64,000 nucleotides of DNA, from assembly GCF_019320115.1 (NCBI RefSeq), contig NC_089584.1:53007633-53071632 (forward strand), written 5' to 3'. Every line of letters starts with the position of its first letter. Positions within the stretch are counted from its first letter, which is position 1. Source of the DNA: Miscanthus floridulus. Lineage: Eukaryota; Streptophyta; Magnoliopsida; Poales; Poaceae. Under the pieces are notes generated by a model. The model searched no databases. It was not told the DNA's origin and saw nothing but the letters and a program-made list of their open reading frames with translations. The position numbers were made by a program, and so were the translations under genes. Positions 10,745 to 24,181 of this stretch are shown in pieces.

Positions 10745-13700
10745 TCATAGATTAGATATATAGAAGCACCTTGCCCATGGCCTACTCCTCGTCCACAGTG
10801 GGAGAGAAGCAGTTCTTGCAGTATCCATGATATACTGTGTTATCTGCAACAAGTGGGAAATAAACCCTGAGTACAAGAAGGTACTTAGCTAGACTTACCC
10901 GTCATAAACCAAAATTAAAGTGACTCCAAGGATCATGCAAGGCTTTATAAGTGGAGCTAGCTTGACAACATTTGCATAAAAAAGCACTAGTTGAACTATA
11001 CATTTATAATCCGGTCACTAGGTTAATTATAGCTATTCATCTCTAGATTAGCAACTAACATGTGCCAAACATGTGGTATATGATTAGGTAGCATAACAAT
11101 AGTAACCATAGCCATTTATTATATCATCCTCAGAACCATTCCACTTGCCATTAACACTATGATAGAAGGAAGCTCAGTCAAGTTTCTCACTATCCGGGAG
11201 AGACGGCGATTCGAATCGATTGCAACCAGCTAGGTAGTATTCCTAACACAAACCTAGGTCTACCAGCCATGGTAGCTTTAGGTAACCTTTGGTACAACTT
11301 AGGTACACATTTCATGGGTTTGATCAGCGCCGCACAATCAGGGACTCTACCGGTTGCCAGGATGATCAAGACTACCCTACCCTTGGGCTCACATCTAGCT
11401 CCCCGCACATCCTTACTACCTCTAGTGTGCGCACTCTAATAGAATGAGGCCCGGCCTAAGTTGAGCTACTCAGCTTCGTGGTTGGAATGAGTTATCTGGC
11501 CAGCTAAGTGAGAGGCATGCATTCAAAATGACCGAGGACCAACATCGATGTGGTCCTTAATCGGCGTAGATGGAATCACATGAGTCAACCTACAACATAT
11601 ACTCCATCTAGCCTTGAATTACAACATCCCATGGTTCTTTTACATGATAGCAAATATAGCCAACCGTGGTTCAGTGTCTACCTATCTCTCGCAGGTGACA
11701 GGGAATCACCTAACTTCTATCGAGCTAAGCATGGTTAAGCAGTTATTCGATCTTGGACCTACATAGGGTTCAAGGTATGTTTTTGGGCAAGGTAGTTCCA
11801 TGCATCAAGTGTTTCAGAATGCTCCAAACATAAAAGGACTCAAGTGATATTTATAAAAACATAGGAGGCTTAGAATGCTCTAGGGCTTGCCTTTTAGAAA
11901 AGAGGTAGGCCTATTCTCTGGGCACTCCAATAATTCTTCTGGGGCCTGCTCCTCACCTTTGGGATTTGCTGGCTGAGGTGCCTCCTGATTCTCCTCTTCG
12001 GCCTCGAACTCCAAGAGGGTGATTTTTTCAGACGATCCTATATGCATGAGTACAAAATAAGATATCATGGATGCATAGGTAATGACATGAATGATATGAT
12101 ATGATGCAAAGCATAATCATAAATGTCTTTAATAGCAAGGCATTAGGGTGATAACAAGATTAACTTTCTTTTACTGAGTAGGTGCATATCTCCTCTCTAG
12201 TAATTAAATAAACTTCCATTAAAGCATTTTCTAGACTACAAGACAACAGTCACTTGTTTTGACCATAACTGGAGTTTTACCCAACCAAACAATATGATTG
12301 TTGACTTTCTAGAAAGAATATGAAATTGTATACAACTTTATTATAATCATCTTAAGGTGATTCAACAGTTAGCTAGGTCAAACAATTCAATCTTTTAGAT
12401 CTATCCAGAGAATAAGCAAATCTAATAGCAGACTTCTAGCGGCTATAACTCTCAAACCATTAGGCCTATGACCATGAAATGTTTGGACAAGACATATGAG
12501 TAAGTTATCTACAATTTTGTTACTGACAAGTTTCATAGAAAAGATCATTCTCATCACAAGATTATCACCACAACAGAAACTACACATGTAACCCTCGAGT
12601 TGAATTATAAAGCAATAATTAACTATCTACCTATAACCAATTAATTTTGAGCACTACTCATATCAATAGAATATATGCATCACAAGCACCATAGAAACAT
12701 CATGGTTAAGCAAAACTAATTGACTTATATGCATTTATTAATTTCCTTATATAATAGGGTGATTTAGAGGATAAATTTTTCCAGTGCCCAATAAATCTTG
12801 AGAAATTTATAGTAGCCTACATATGACTCAATAGTCTACTTCACAAATTTCATGCCATTTGGATAAGTGTAGCAACCTCTATAAAAATGGCAAGTTGCAT
12901 AGGCTTATTTTAGTAAAAATAGTTTAGCCTAGTGAAAAGTGTCAAACAATAGATTTCATATTTTTCCTACTTTCATCCTATCATAAGAACATTGTGTAAA
13001 AATGTGTATGATCATAAGTTATGTATATTTACCCTAATTAATTTCACCAGAAACTAGCAATTAATCAAGGTTAAATAGCAAGACCATATTTCAAGTATGC
13101 CTACTATAGGTTTAGTATTTTCCTAGCTAGAGCATATCAACACAACACCAACAAAATTGGAATCACATTTTTAGCACTTCCCTAGCTCAACTTATGCATT
13201 TTATAGGATAGAAAAATTTTTAAAAGCACTTAACTAGCATAATTTAATTCCCCCAAAAAATTACCCCAAACAGTAGGTTTCATATTTTAATGAAATAGTA
13301 CACTTCATGATGAATCCAACAAAGTTTGGTTCACTCAAATTGGACAACCCTAGCTCTAGTTATGAATTTCCAAAGTTTGCATTTAAATCTGAAATAGAAT
13401 AAGAAAAACAAACTAACCCTAAATGCTAAACACACCAGACCCAGTGCACCTAGAGGCTGACAGCAGGGCCTCGAGTCAACCCAGTCCCACACGTCAGTTA
13501 GCCCGACGCAGAGGTGGCCTTTGATCGGCAAAATCTCGCCAACGGTGAGATCATCGGCGGTGAGGTCGCCACTGACGTGCTCCCCTCGATGCCCCATGTC
13601 AAATGATACCCATGATTGACTCAGAGGCATGCCGGAGCAAGCTCGATGGTGGCCATGGTGGCAGATGGTGATGCACGGCAGCGCACCGACCAAGTCTAGC

Positions 13701-15235
13701 CACGATGGGCTACGGCAAGCTCGGTTATGGCTTCATGGTGACCTAGCAGACCTAATGGGTGCATATTGGGGTCATTAGCGGTGTTGAAGGGGCACAGCCG
13801 TGTGCATGGTGGCACGGTGGCACGAGTGCGTCGATGGTGAGGTCACCATTCTGACGAGATAGCGGTCAGTGATGGGTCTCTATCGTGGGACAAGTTGCTA
13901 GGGTTCACGGCGATGCTAAAACATGCACTAGAGGGGGAAGATGGGATCTAGTTAGTGCCGGCCCATGTCGAGCTCGAGCTCATGGCCATGGCGGACATGC
14001 ACGGCGCAGTCACACATTCCTGCACTGTTGCGGCGGTAGAGGTTAAACGGGTTGCGGCATCAGCATCTAGACCCTACGATGACGATGGACCAAGGTAAGG
14101 GAGATTAGAGGAGCACTGGTTGAGACTAGCCATGGCAAGCTCAAGGTCAGTGGCGTACCATGACCACGACAATGGCGGCGATGGTGCAATGTGGCCTCAC
14201 CTAGGCTTGGGTTGTGATGCTAGTGGGTCGAGGAGGTAGAGGAGATGGTGGTGGAGCTATGGGGAGATGGATTGGTCGAAGGTATGGTAGTGGTACCATG
14301 CGAGCACGACAGAGGCACGCGGCGATGGAGACGGTGGAATGCACTGCTATTGCTGCTATGGGAGGGAGAGCAGAGGGAAGAAGGGCGCAAATGAGCGATG
14401 AAGATGCAGCAGCACCTTGTCTTCGCCCTTGGGAGCACTAGCATGGCGGTAGTGGGGGTGGCCATGGCACAAGCTGGCCACGCGGTGGCCACGTGGTTCG
14501 GTCGATCGGCCACTACCGCTGTGAACTTTGAACCAGCGAGCTCGATCAGACCGACTGACAGAGGAACTTTGAGGTGATATTACTCCTAATCCACGGTGAT
14601 TTAGTGAAAATGGTATTAGTAAAAGTTGTAGAGCTACATGTGATCTACAAATTTTCTTTAGGGTGTATGATCTAATTTGCCATGGTTATAGGTTACAATG
14701 CTCCAAAGTGGTGTACCTTGAAACTGGAAATCAGTTTTGACTTAGCAAAATTTTCCAGGTCTGAAAACAGCATTTCATTGCTACTTTGGAGCTATTTTTG
14801 ACTATGTTAGGCACTAAATTAGCTCATGGCCCTTAAATAAAGTTTGTTCTTCATGTCAAAAACTACAACTTTTCTTAAGGTGCACTGTCATGCAAACACT
14901 CTATGCTATAGTTCAACGTTGGTCAAAGTAGGATCATGAAAAATGAAGTTTTGAGTAAACTAGAACTTAGAAGCAAATTTGGCCCATGTCATGAATACAA
15001 ACATTATTCCATTTTCCATCCTAGATGTGTCTAAGGTGTTTTTGTGACCTCACAACCATCTCTAGCATCCGTCACACATGATCATAAGCATATGCATGTA
15101 TATAATCAACATCACATGTGATAATATGTAAGAATAAGATGAAATTCCATATGCTCATGCTCATGAATGCTTGGATGATGCTTGTGCTCATGAAATGCAA
15201 GTGCCAAATGAAATGCTTAACACTAGGGTGTTACA
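10745..15235 (-). repeat. Body of the Tekay-related LTR
   Basis: 10745-13300 is AT-rich and holds LTR leader-type sequence such as the 'gggaaataaaccctgagtac' phrase at 10848. 13420-14530 is markedly GC-richer, as in the R/U5-proximal part of the LTR at 15958. 14530-15235 is AT-rich and ends GGGTGTTACA. Open frames here (13331-13693, 14214-14513) follow composition and run on both strands; I do not regard them as genes. Confidence 0.5.
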
Positions 15236-15246
15236 CGAATACCACT

Positions 15247-15957
15247 TGTTTACACCAGGATTTGGAAGGAGGATCTCAGAAGCTCGAGAGCTCCCAAAAT
15301 CATGTTAGCAAGGAATCGATTGCGTGTAGGTCGAAACTAGCTTATTCAGATGCAGCACTAGAATTGGCTTTCTTCAAATAGTGCTAGCAGATAACGATAG
15401 AGGCTATGATCGACGCTGGGATGAGACATGCTGGACTCTACAAAAAGGGAAAGATTAGAGTCCAAGTTATCTTAAATTAGGAATGTTTTCATTATGCCAA
15501 AGATTGTATTGAGTCATACTCGAGCAAGGTTCGGTTTTAGGTTCCGGGTATAAATACTAGACCCCGACTATTGTAAAAGACATCATCCAATCAAATACAA
15601 AGTCAATTACTTTTTTTGGCTTCGGCCACCCCTTAGGAGTAGGAGTAGAGTAGATCTCGGAGAGTTCTTCAGCAAGTATGGCTGCATTGATCCGATTGAC
15701 CTCCACTGCTTGTCTATAAGTATCGTCATGGTTTATACCTCTGTTCGTATGGCTGCATCGATCTGGTCGACCCCCACTACGACTCTAGTATAGGCTAGTT
15801 ATCGACTCTTGTCTAATTCAAGTATGGTCTGTGTGATTCTGCCTCACACCCCACTGCTAGAATTAGATCAAGGTCAAGTTATCGGCTCTACCTTAGCATG
15901 GCAGTCTTTGGTAGATTCATTAAGTTACCGATATTGCTTATTGCTTTCATTGTTTAT
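15247..15957 (+). repeat. 5' LTR of the outer Tat element, first part
   Basis: Starts TGTTTACACC and aligns with 49920-50634. It is interrupted after TTTAT (15953-15957) by the Tekay element and resumes at 28470. Confidence 0.95.
15549..15556 (+). promoter_or_regulatory. TATA box of the outer element 5' LTR
   Basis: TATAAATA follows GGTTCCGGG and is conserved in the other LTR at 50222. The Tekay insertion downstream separates this promoter from gag by about 13 kb. Confidence 0.6.
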
Positions 15958-18900
15958 TGTCGCACCCAATTTTGCAAAGCAAAACCAAGTACTCATATAT
16001 GTGCGCCCAGGATGTCCAAACACACACATATATCACAAATTGCAGTAGTATCAAAGTAAAGTACTTATTACATCGCATATCTCATCATAAAGTTAAATAC
16101 AAAGTTTGCTTGAAGGCAATATTATTACAAACACAGCGGAAAAACTAGCCCAACTGCCACAGGGACTCCAACTGGTGAACGTCTTCCTAGTAGTCCTGGA
16201 CATCCTCCGGAAACTCTTCATATCCATTATCTGTTACCCATCCGGGATTTTCATTGGATGTAAAGCAAGTGTAAGCTCACCATGCTTAGCAAGTATAACA
16301 AAGGGATCTATGAGGCTCAAATAGGCTTGACACTGTTTGACTGCGGTTCGCAATTTTAGTTGATCAATTTTTAGCAACCTAAATTACTACTTTAATGAAC
16401 AGTCCCAATTCCCAAGTGGTATTAAAGTATCATCCAACTATGTCTCAATTCCCAACCATCCATCATCCACAGTAACCACTAATCTCGAAGGATCCAGACC
16501 GCTCATATCCATGAGCACGGCTGTTATAACAGGTTAATTATTTCTACAGAAATTGTACATCTTTACCCACCGAGCCGTGATTCCCAATGCCAGGGTTCGC
16601 GAGACCCACTACACCTCTTCCCAAGAAGTGTGGCAGAGTTTCACTATGAAACCCTTAGCTAGTTGCACTAACAAATCGTAGCTACAAAGGAATGGCACAC
16701 GTGGGCATCGTAGCACGGTGCACACCCTAACAGAAAAAGGAAAGATACCCTCTTACCCCTTACTGGAGCTACAGACGAGCTAGTACAAACTAGATAATAG
16801 GTTAAAGTCAGAGCCATTTGACACTTGGGGTTGTACGGTCCCTCCTGGGTTACCGCTTCAGGATAAAGTCCTTATGGAGAGGCACTAGAGTACTCAACCC
16901 CGTACTCCAGCCCCCTATCTGTTGCTAAAAAGTTCCATTTTATCACATTGCATATGGTCTTTAAATATGTTTAACAATTACTTCATGTTAAGCGCTGCAG
17001 CATCTATCCAAAATGCCTACCCAATAAACCCAGGTATCAAGGATATGTGGTACAATGAATTATCTAGGTAAAGTCCTTAAAGGCAATTCAAATTAAACTC
17101 ATGCATGAATGTAAGTGGTAGTAGTTCATAGGTAACAAGGGGCCTTTGGTACACTTGCCTTCCTCAAAGTCGTCCTGGGAGTACTGCTGATCCTGCTGGG
17201 GGTCCTCAGTCACCTCAAATGGCTCACCCTCTAATCGTGATCCAATCATCAATCAAGCATCATTCCAATCATTACATGCATACAAGATAGAACTCTATTA
17301 GAACAGTACACCAAACAGTGAAAACATATGTTGAAAAGCTTACAGATCTGTTCTACGCATTTCTACGAACACATGAGCGAAAGAATCACTCAAATCGGAC
17401 TTAAAACGTGAAAGTTATGCATGAAATAAGATGAAATGGCAATTCTGTAAATAAACTAACCTATTTCCGAATTAAAATAATTAAAAATCTGAATTTAAAT
17501 GAAATCTGGACCGGGCTTACTATTTTTGGAAACTTCAGGGACTTGAATGAATAAAAACAGGACTAAATAAAAATTAGTTTGAACTAGACTGGACCGCGGG
17601 TTGATTTCTGGAAAAAGCGGGGGCTTTTCTACAAAACGTGCATGGCTGACCGTGGGTTGACCCGTGGCTGCTGACTGGGCGACATGCGGCAGCTGCTGGT
17701 TGGCGCGGTGTGCCACGTGGCTTGGTGGACTGGCTGACGCAGCGCCATGGCCCAGGTCTACGGGTCCACGGTGGACCGATTACTTACCCCAAAGGGGTAT
17801 CTAATCTGGACCGCTCGTTCCAGATCTGACGGTGCAGGCATGACGGGGATAGCGGGTCGCCGGGGAAGACGCAACCGACGGCGGCGCCATGGCCGGCGGG
17901 TCTAGATGTCACCGGTATGGCGCCCCAGAGCACGAATCAGCAAACGGGAGGCACAGAAAAGACGGGGAGCTCACCACGAGTCGTTGGAAGAGGAACGCGG
18001 CGTTCGGGACGAGCTCCAGACACGGTGTCGACGGCGGCGGGGCTCTGGAGAGAGAAAGAGAGCGCGGGTGAGGTGGAATCCGAGGAAAACGAGGCCAAAA
18101 TCGCGAAGTGGAGGTACCTATGGGCGCGGGCGAGTGCGGCGGATCCTCGGGACTCATCGGCGACGGGGCTAGGACTCGGGGAAGGGGAGTTCGCTGGCGG
18201 CGGTAGCTCTCGGTAGCGGGCAGAGGATGGGGAGAGAAGGCGGGGTCGGCTCGGGGTTTTATAGGCCAGGTGGTGCGCGGAATAAGGAAGGGAAGCAGGG
18301 GATTCGGTCACCTGCCATTCGGGGGCAACGGCGGTGGCTTTCCCTGCATGGCCGCGCCATCGGTGGCCGAAGAAAGGAAAACGTCGGGGGAGGAAAAGGA
18401 AGCTCGGGGAAGAAGAAAGGAAAGAAGGAAAGGGCGCTGACCGGTGGGGCCGGAGCGCAGCGAGAGAGAAAGGGAGAGGGCAAGCGATGCGAGTGAAGCC
18501 ATGCAGGCCGCAGCGGCGTGCCGTCGCGCGAAGCGGGCCGCAGCGAAGCGTGCGCGCGCGGGGGTGGCTAGCTGGGCCGCGTGCGGTGCGGGCCGGCGCG
18601 GAAAAGAAACAGCGGGCCCAAGCGAGCAGGCCACGCGGTGCAGTCGTGGGCAGGCCGCCAGGACAGGCCAGCGGGAGGAGGAGGGGAAAAAGGCCGGGCT
18701 AGCTGGGCCAGAAGGTGTCTTTCTCCTTTTTTTCAAATCAAATGTTTATCAAATTCTATTTTTCTCCATTTTCATTTTTAAGCCAAATTCAAATAAGTTT
18801 TGAATACAAATTTCAAATCTTCTAGCCCTACACTCAATCAAAACCCATATGACTCGGCATGAATGCAACAAACAAGTTTCTAAACTTATAGTTTATTTTA

Positions 18901-19003
18901 TTTATTCAACTTTTATTATTTGGCCTAAGTTAAAAATACCTAGAAAATGTAATAAATGCTAAGAATTAATTGCTAATTTGTGGTAAAAATTTTGGGTGTT
19001 ACA
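15958..19003 (-). repeat. 3' LTR of the Tekay element
   Basis: 3046 bp, from TGTCGCACCC to GGGTGTTACA on the plus strand. The 17740-18700 part is GC-rich and gives many open frames on both strands; none is conserved as a gene between the two LTRs. The remainder is AT-rich. Confidence 0.95.
18257..18263 (-). promoter_or_regulatory. TATA box in the Tekay 3' LTR
   Basis: TATAAAA on the minus strand, within CCTATAAAACCCCGAGCC and conserved at 27725-27731. Transcription would run toward lower coordinates, out of the element. Confidence 0.55.
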
Positions 19004-19017
19004 AACCTACCCCCCTT
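19004..19017 (-). other. Polypurine tract of the Tekay element
   Basis: Minus strand reads AAGGGGGGTAGGTT directly before the LTR start TGTAACACCC. The pol frame ends at this point. Confidence 0.75.
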
Positions 19018-22000
19018 AGAATGAATCTTGTCCCCGAGATTCGGATGGTTCAAAGAGATTGGGATAGTCAGTTCTCAGATCTTCCTCCCTTTCCCATGTT
19101 GCCTCATCCACTGAGTGTCTGTTCCACTGAACCTTGCACATTCTTATTATTTTGCTCCTTGTGATTCTCTCCACTGTTTCCAGGATTCTCACTGGATACT
19201 CTTTGTATGATAGATCCCCTCGGATATCCAGTTCTTCCAAGGGTAGTTGTTCCTCAGGTACTCTCAAACATTTCTTAAGTTGCGACACATGGAAGACATC
19301 ATGAACACCTGAGAGCTGCTCTGGTAATTCTAGCTGGTAAGCAACTTCTCCTCTCCTGTTAATGATCTTGAATGGTCCCACATACCTAGGTGATAACTTT
19401 CCCTTGGTATGAAATCTCTTTACTCCTTTCATGGGTGAAACTTTGAGATAGACAAAGTCACCAATTTCAAATGCCAAATCTCTTCTTCTCGTGTCCGCAT
19501 AGCTTTTCTGTCGGGACTGTGCAACCTTTAGGTTTTGCCTTATTGTTTGCACTTGTTTTTCTGCCAGTTGCAGAACATCTGGTCCAAAGACTTGGCTTTC
19601 CCCCGTTTGATTCCAAAACAATGGTGTTCTGCACTTTCTACCATACAATGCCTCAAATGGTGCCATTTTAAGACTCTTTTGGTAGCTATTATTGTAGGAG
19701 AATTCGGCATAAGGTAAACTCTTATCCCAACTTGTCCCATACTGCAGAGCACAAGCTCTTAGCATATCCTCTAAAATCTGATTTGTCCTTTCGGTCTATC
19801 CATCTGTTTGAGGATGGTAAGCTGAGCTGAAGTTCAACTTCGTATCCATTGACTCATGCAATTTTTGCCAAAAATGTGATGTGAACTGTGTACCCCTATC
19901 CGAAACAATCTTCTTTGGTACACCATGTAAACATACAATCCTTTCCATATATAACTCTGCTAACTTTGCACTCGAATAAGTTACCTTGACCGGAATGAAA
20001 TGGGCCACTTTTGTCAATCGGTCAACAATCACCCAGATAGAGTCAAATCCTTTCTGTGTACGGGGTAATCCAACTATAAAGTCCATTCCAACTTCTTCCC
20101 ATTTCCACTCGGGTATCTTCATAGGCTGTAGTAAACCTGCTGGCCTCTGATGTTCTGCTTTCACTCTTTGGCACGTGTCACATATAGCCACATGTTCTGC
20201 TACGTCTCTCTTTAGTCCATACCACCAGTACCTCTCTTTAAGATCAAGATACATTTTAGTACTTCCTGGGTGTATGGAATAGGCTGAGTCATGAGCTTCC
20301 CTCAAGATAGACTCCCTAATAGATTTTACTTCTGGCACACAAATCCTTTTACCGAACCATACTGTCCCTTGATCATCCATATGGAATCCTGGGGCTTTAC
20401 CAATCACTATACGCTCTGCAATATCCTTGATCCTCTCATCACCCATCTGTCCTTTACGAATCTCTTGTTCCAGAGTGGATTCTACCTCTAACTCCATGGT
20501 GTTGGCCATAATACCCAAATTCAAGTATTTGAACTCCTCACACAACTCTTCAGGTAGTTGAGTCGTATAGGCCATGTTCACATAACTCCTTCTACTCAAG
20601 GCATCTGCTACAACGTTAGCCTTTCCCGGGTGATAGTGAATATCCAAATCATAATCCTTAATTAACTCGAGCCATCTTTGTTGCCTCAGATTCAGATCTG
20701 ACTGTGTGAATATATACTTTAGACTCTTATGGTCCGTATAAATCTCACACTTATGACCAATCAAGTAGTGCCTCCATATCTTAAGAGCATGCACCACAGC
20801 TGCCAATTCCAGATCATGAGTCGGATAATTTAGCTCATGTTTTCTTAGCTGTCTAGATGCGTAGGCAACAACTCTGCCTTCTTGCATAAGAACACCTCCT
20901 AGACCTTGCCGTGAGGCATCACAATAGATAGAGAAACTTTTGGTGAGATCAGGTAAGATGAGCACTGGAGCAGAAGTCAGTCTCTTCTTCAACTCCTCAA
21001 AACTGTCCTGGCATTGTTTAGTCCATACAAATTTGGCATTCTTCTCCAACAACGCAGTCATGGGCTTGGCTAACTTAGAGAATCCCTCGATGAATCTCCT
21101 ATAATACCCAGCCATACCTAGGAAACTCCGAATCTCACTAACATCCTTAGGTGGCTTCCAACTCAACACATCTCCAACCTTCTTGGGATCTACTGCTACT
21201 CCTCCATTAGAGATTATGTGACCAAGGAAAGATACTTCTTTTAACCAGAACTCACATTTGCTGAACTTGGCATAAAGTTGATGTTCTCTAAGCTTTTGCA
21301 ACACCAATCTCAAATGCCCATCATGTTCTTCTTCATTCTTAGAATACACTAGTATGTCATCAATAAACACGACGACAAACTTATCAAGGTACTCCATGAA
21401 TACTTTGTTCATCAAATACATGAAGTAGGCAGGTGCATTAGTCAGACCAAAAGACATAACTATGAACTCATACAGTCCATAGCGAGTCACAAAGGCGGTC
21501 TTGGGGATGTCAATACGCCTTATCCTCAACTGATGGTATCCAGATCGAAGATCAATCTTGGAAAACACACAAGCCCCTTTCAATTGGTCAAATAGGTCAT
21601 CAATTCTAGGCAATGGGTACTTGTTCTTAATTGTGACCTCATTAAGTGACCTGTAGTCTATGCACATCCTTTGTGTACCATCCTTCTTTTCTACAAATAG
21701 TACTGGTGCACCCCATGGTGATGAACTAGGTTGAACATAACCCTTATCTAGCAATTCCCTTAGTTGTTTCTTAAGTTCTGCTAATTCATTCACTCCCATT
21801 CTATAGGGTCTCTTAGCTATGGGTGCAGTTCCAGGTAAAAGTTCAATTATAAACTCGATGTCTCGGTCAGGTGGCATACCTGGCAATTCCTTGGGAAAGA
21901 CATCCGGATACTCATTTGCTATCCTTATATCTTCTAAAGTTGTGCCCTCCAACTGATTAACCCGATAGATTTCTGTAGCAGACTGAGTTGCCACAAACAC

Positions 22001-23377
22001 CACTTCTTCTCCAGTTGAAGTGATAAGATTCACCGAGCTATTACCACAATTAATAACTACTTTCTGCAACCTTAGCCAATCCATACCCAAGATGACATCG
22101 ATACCGGTGGAATTTATGACTACAAGATTTGCTTGAAATTCTACCCCCCTTATGCTGAGACTAGCAGCTAAGCATATCCACTCTGCTTTCATTACCCCAC
22201 CAGGTGAGCTTACTAACATGTGTTTCTTCATAACACTTACTGGAATACCATGCTTCTTTATGAATGTATATATTATGAAGGAATGCGAAGCACCAGAATC
22301 AAAAAGTACTGTAGCTGAGTTTGAGTTGACCGGAAACGTACCGATCACCACATCCGGTGCCTCCTGAGCTGTTTCAGCAGTAACATGGTTCACCTTTCCC
22401 CGAACGTAGTTCTGCTGTGAGTTAGTCTTCTTGGGGCATCTATTAGAGTAATGTCCCGGCTCTCCACAATTGAAGCACTTGTTGTCATTAACTGCATTTG
22501 GCGCTTTTGGTGCGCCATTCCTCTGCGGAGCATTGGGGGCATTATTCCTCACTGGTACATTGTTGGGTTGCTGCTGGCGCTGAGCTGGTGCCTTGTACTG
22601 CTGTTGTTGCTGCTGTGCATGCTGCTGCTGCTGGTTGCGGTTGAGACCTGTCTGACCTTGATAGCGCTGTTGAGGTTGAGTTTGTTGAGGGTTGGTACGG
22701 AAGCGAGAGTTGCTCCCAGATTGCTGTCCTTGAAATTTTCTCTTCTTGTCCTCCATCTGGCGGCGCTTGTTCTCAATCACTAAAGCTTTGTCCACCAGCT
22801 GCTGGAAGTTAGCAAAGGTATGGGACAACAGCTGGTACTGGAGACCATCATTCAAGCCCTCCATAAACAACTCCTGCCTCTTTCCATCCTCGTCTACCTC
22901 AGTAGGTGCATACCGTGACAATTGTATAAACTTGTCACGATATTCAGCAATAGTCATGCCCCCCTGCTTGAGAGCCAAGAACTCCTTCTTCTTCAGCTTC
23001 ATCAGTCCTGCAGGCACGTGATGAGTGCGAAAGGCACTGCGGAACTCAGCCCAAGTGATGGGATTAGCTTCGGTGCGGCCGAAGCGGAATGAGTCCCACC
23101 AATCCTGTGCAGCTCCCTGCAACTGTCCAGAAGTATATAAAACTTTCTCCCTATCATCACATTGGGCAATCTCCAGTTGCCTCTCAATGGCACGTAGCCA
23201 ATCATCAGCTTGGAGTGGATCGGCAGAGTGCTTGAATACAGGTGGGTGTCCTTTCAGAAACTCTCCCCTCTTATCCCTGGCATGAGGGGGTGCATTTCCA
23301 TTCCCTTGCCCCATGTTCTGCATGTTCTGGGCCATCTGCTGAAGCAACTGGGTCTGCATCATCATCAGCTGCTCCAT
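19016..23377 (-). pseudogene. gag-pol: Tekay gag-pol polyprotein with chromodomain, one TAG
   Basis: A single long frame, 1453 codons, broken once by TAG at 19796-19798. The first part has 1193 codons. Gag core is at about 80-215, a Q-rich linker at 215-290 and a CCHC knuckle [14 protein letters not shown] near 300. Protease has [10 protein letters not shown] near 360. Reverse transcriptase has [10 protein letters not shown] near 674, RNase H has [11 protein letters not shown] near 817, and integrase has a zinc finger at about 1037-1072 with catalytic Asp in GMDFIVGLP near 1100 and SDRGTQF near 1157. The TAG falls in the conserved QTDG-x-TER motif, so the third catalytic acidic residue (Glu) lies just behind it. 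The frame continues unshifted to a C-terminal chromodomain (19050-19201; EYPVRILETV, KVQW, ATWEREEDL), which targets integration to chromatin. The change is explained by CAG to TAG. Start chosen at 23377 ([10 protein letters not shown]), which precedes the gag core. Confidence 0.95.
19796..19798 (-). other. In-frame TAG inside the integrase catalytic core
   Basis: Plus-strand CTA, minus-strand TAG, between codons for QTDG and TERTN. The downstream frame is in register (the next Met, 19763-19765, is ten codons later). Confidence 0.95.
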
Positions 23378-24181
23378 GGAGACTGGGGTGGTGGTGGCAG
23401 TTCCTCGCCTCCCTGGTTGTTTCTCCTGGTGTTCACCATCTGTAGAGGCATCATATAAGTCTCACATGTCCAAGCATATAACTCTTACAAGATACTGGTG
23501 TAACAGGAGTAGGTGTAGACAAGGGATATATGTAGGGTATGCAAGAAGATATTTGTTCTGAATTTTTCCAGCGAGCTGGATAGCAGCAGTGCTGTAAAAC
23601 GAGCATATCTCAGTCTCTGTTTATCATATGATTGCGTAGCATACCTTTCTGGAAAGCTTATAAAATTCTCTACAACTTTAGTTTAGAATACTTTTTCAGA
23701 TTCCAACGTTTACTTAGTCAAATTCAGACGATAAGAAGTACTGTTCCGGAATCCTGGCAGCACAGAAACCTCAACTTACAACAGTTGTATCTCACAATTT
23801 GTAATAGCTATTGAGGTGATTCCAGAGCCAGAAGAAAGATATTGAAGTCTACTTATCTCCATAAAAATTTCATGACCTTTGAGTATCTAGATTATGAGAT
23901 ATGAACTGATAAAGACAGACTGTTCCGAAAGATACAGAATGGACAGCATGATAAAACGAAACCCAACTATTTATTCATAATATCCCTAAACCTTAACCTT
24001 AACTAAATGACCGTGGACATGCCCACAAGTCATCACAATCATATCAAAGATCCAAATCAAACATTATTCATAATGATAAACATCCAACCATACAACTAAC
24101 ACTTGTCCAACCATTAAAAGAAAGAAACTAAATACTCTCTCGCGTAGCTACGCGTGCTTATTACATATTTTTAAGACTCTC
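23378..24181 (-). other. Spacer between ORF0 and gag
   Basis: AT-rich, about 800 bp, with no frame that continues either neighbour. It could hold the splice acceptor or leader used to express gag after ORF0; I cannot identify a convincing site. Confidence 0.4.

Larger units (their letters stand above)
7469..15235 (-). mobile_element. Tekay-related solo LTR carrying later insertions
   Basis: The right end GGGTGTTACA is the inverted form of the TGTAACACCC start shared by the Tekay-type LTRs at 15958 and 52205. The left piece (7469 to about 7800) has the 'ttacaaacc...agtagcggaagc' phrase at the same distance from the end as in those LTRs. The flanks are TGGAT (7464-7468) and CGAAT (15236-15240); each differs by one transition from CGGAT, the sequence at the same place in the intact LTR at 1093-1097. 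No internal region, primer site or second LTR is seen, so this looks like a solo LTR of about 4.8 kb once the insertion at 7805-10744 is removed. The start TCTGG lacks the usual TG. Confidence 0.6.

Noticed and set aside
7800..10749. A 5-bp target duplication AGCAT around the SIRE-like LTR.
   Set aside because: AGCAT occurs at 7800 and 10741, but using the second copy would leave the LTR without its CA end, so I treat it as chance.
17740..18800. Many overlapping open frames of 60-140 codons on both strands in the GC-rich part of the Tekay LTR, with partners at 27215-28270 (one of 231 codons).
   Set aside because: Frames differ in length between the two LTR copies, run on both strands, and follow the GC-rich composition. 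No domain is recognisable.
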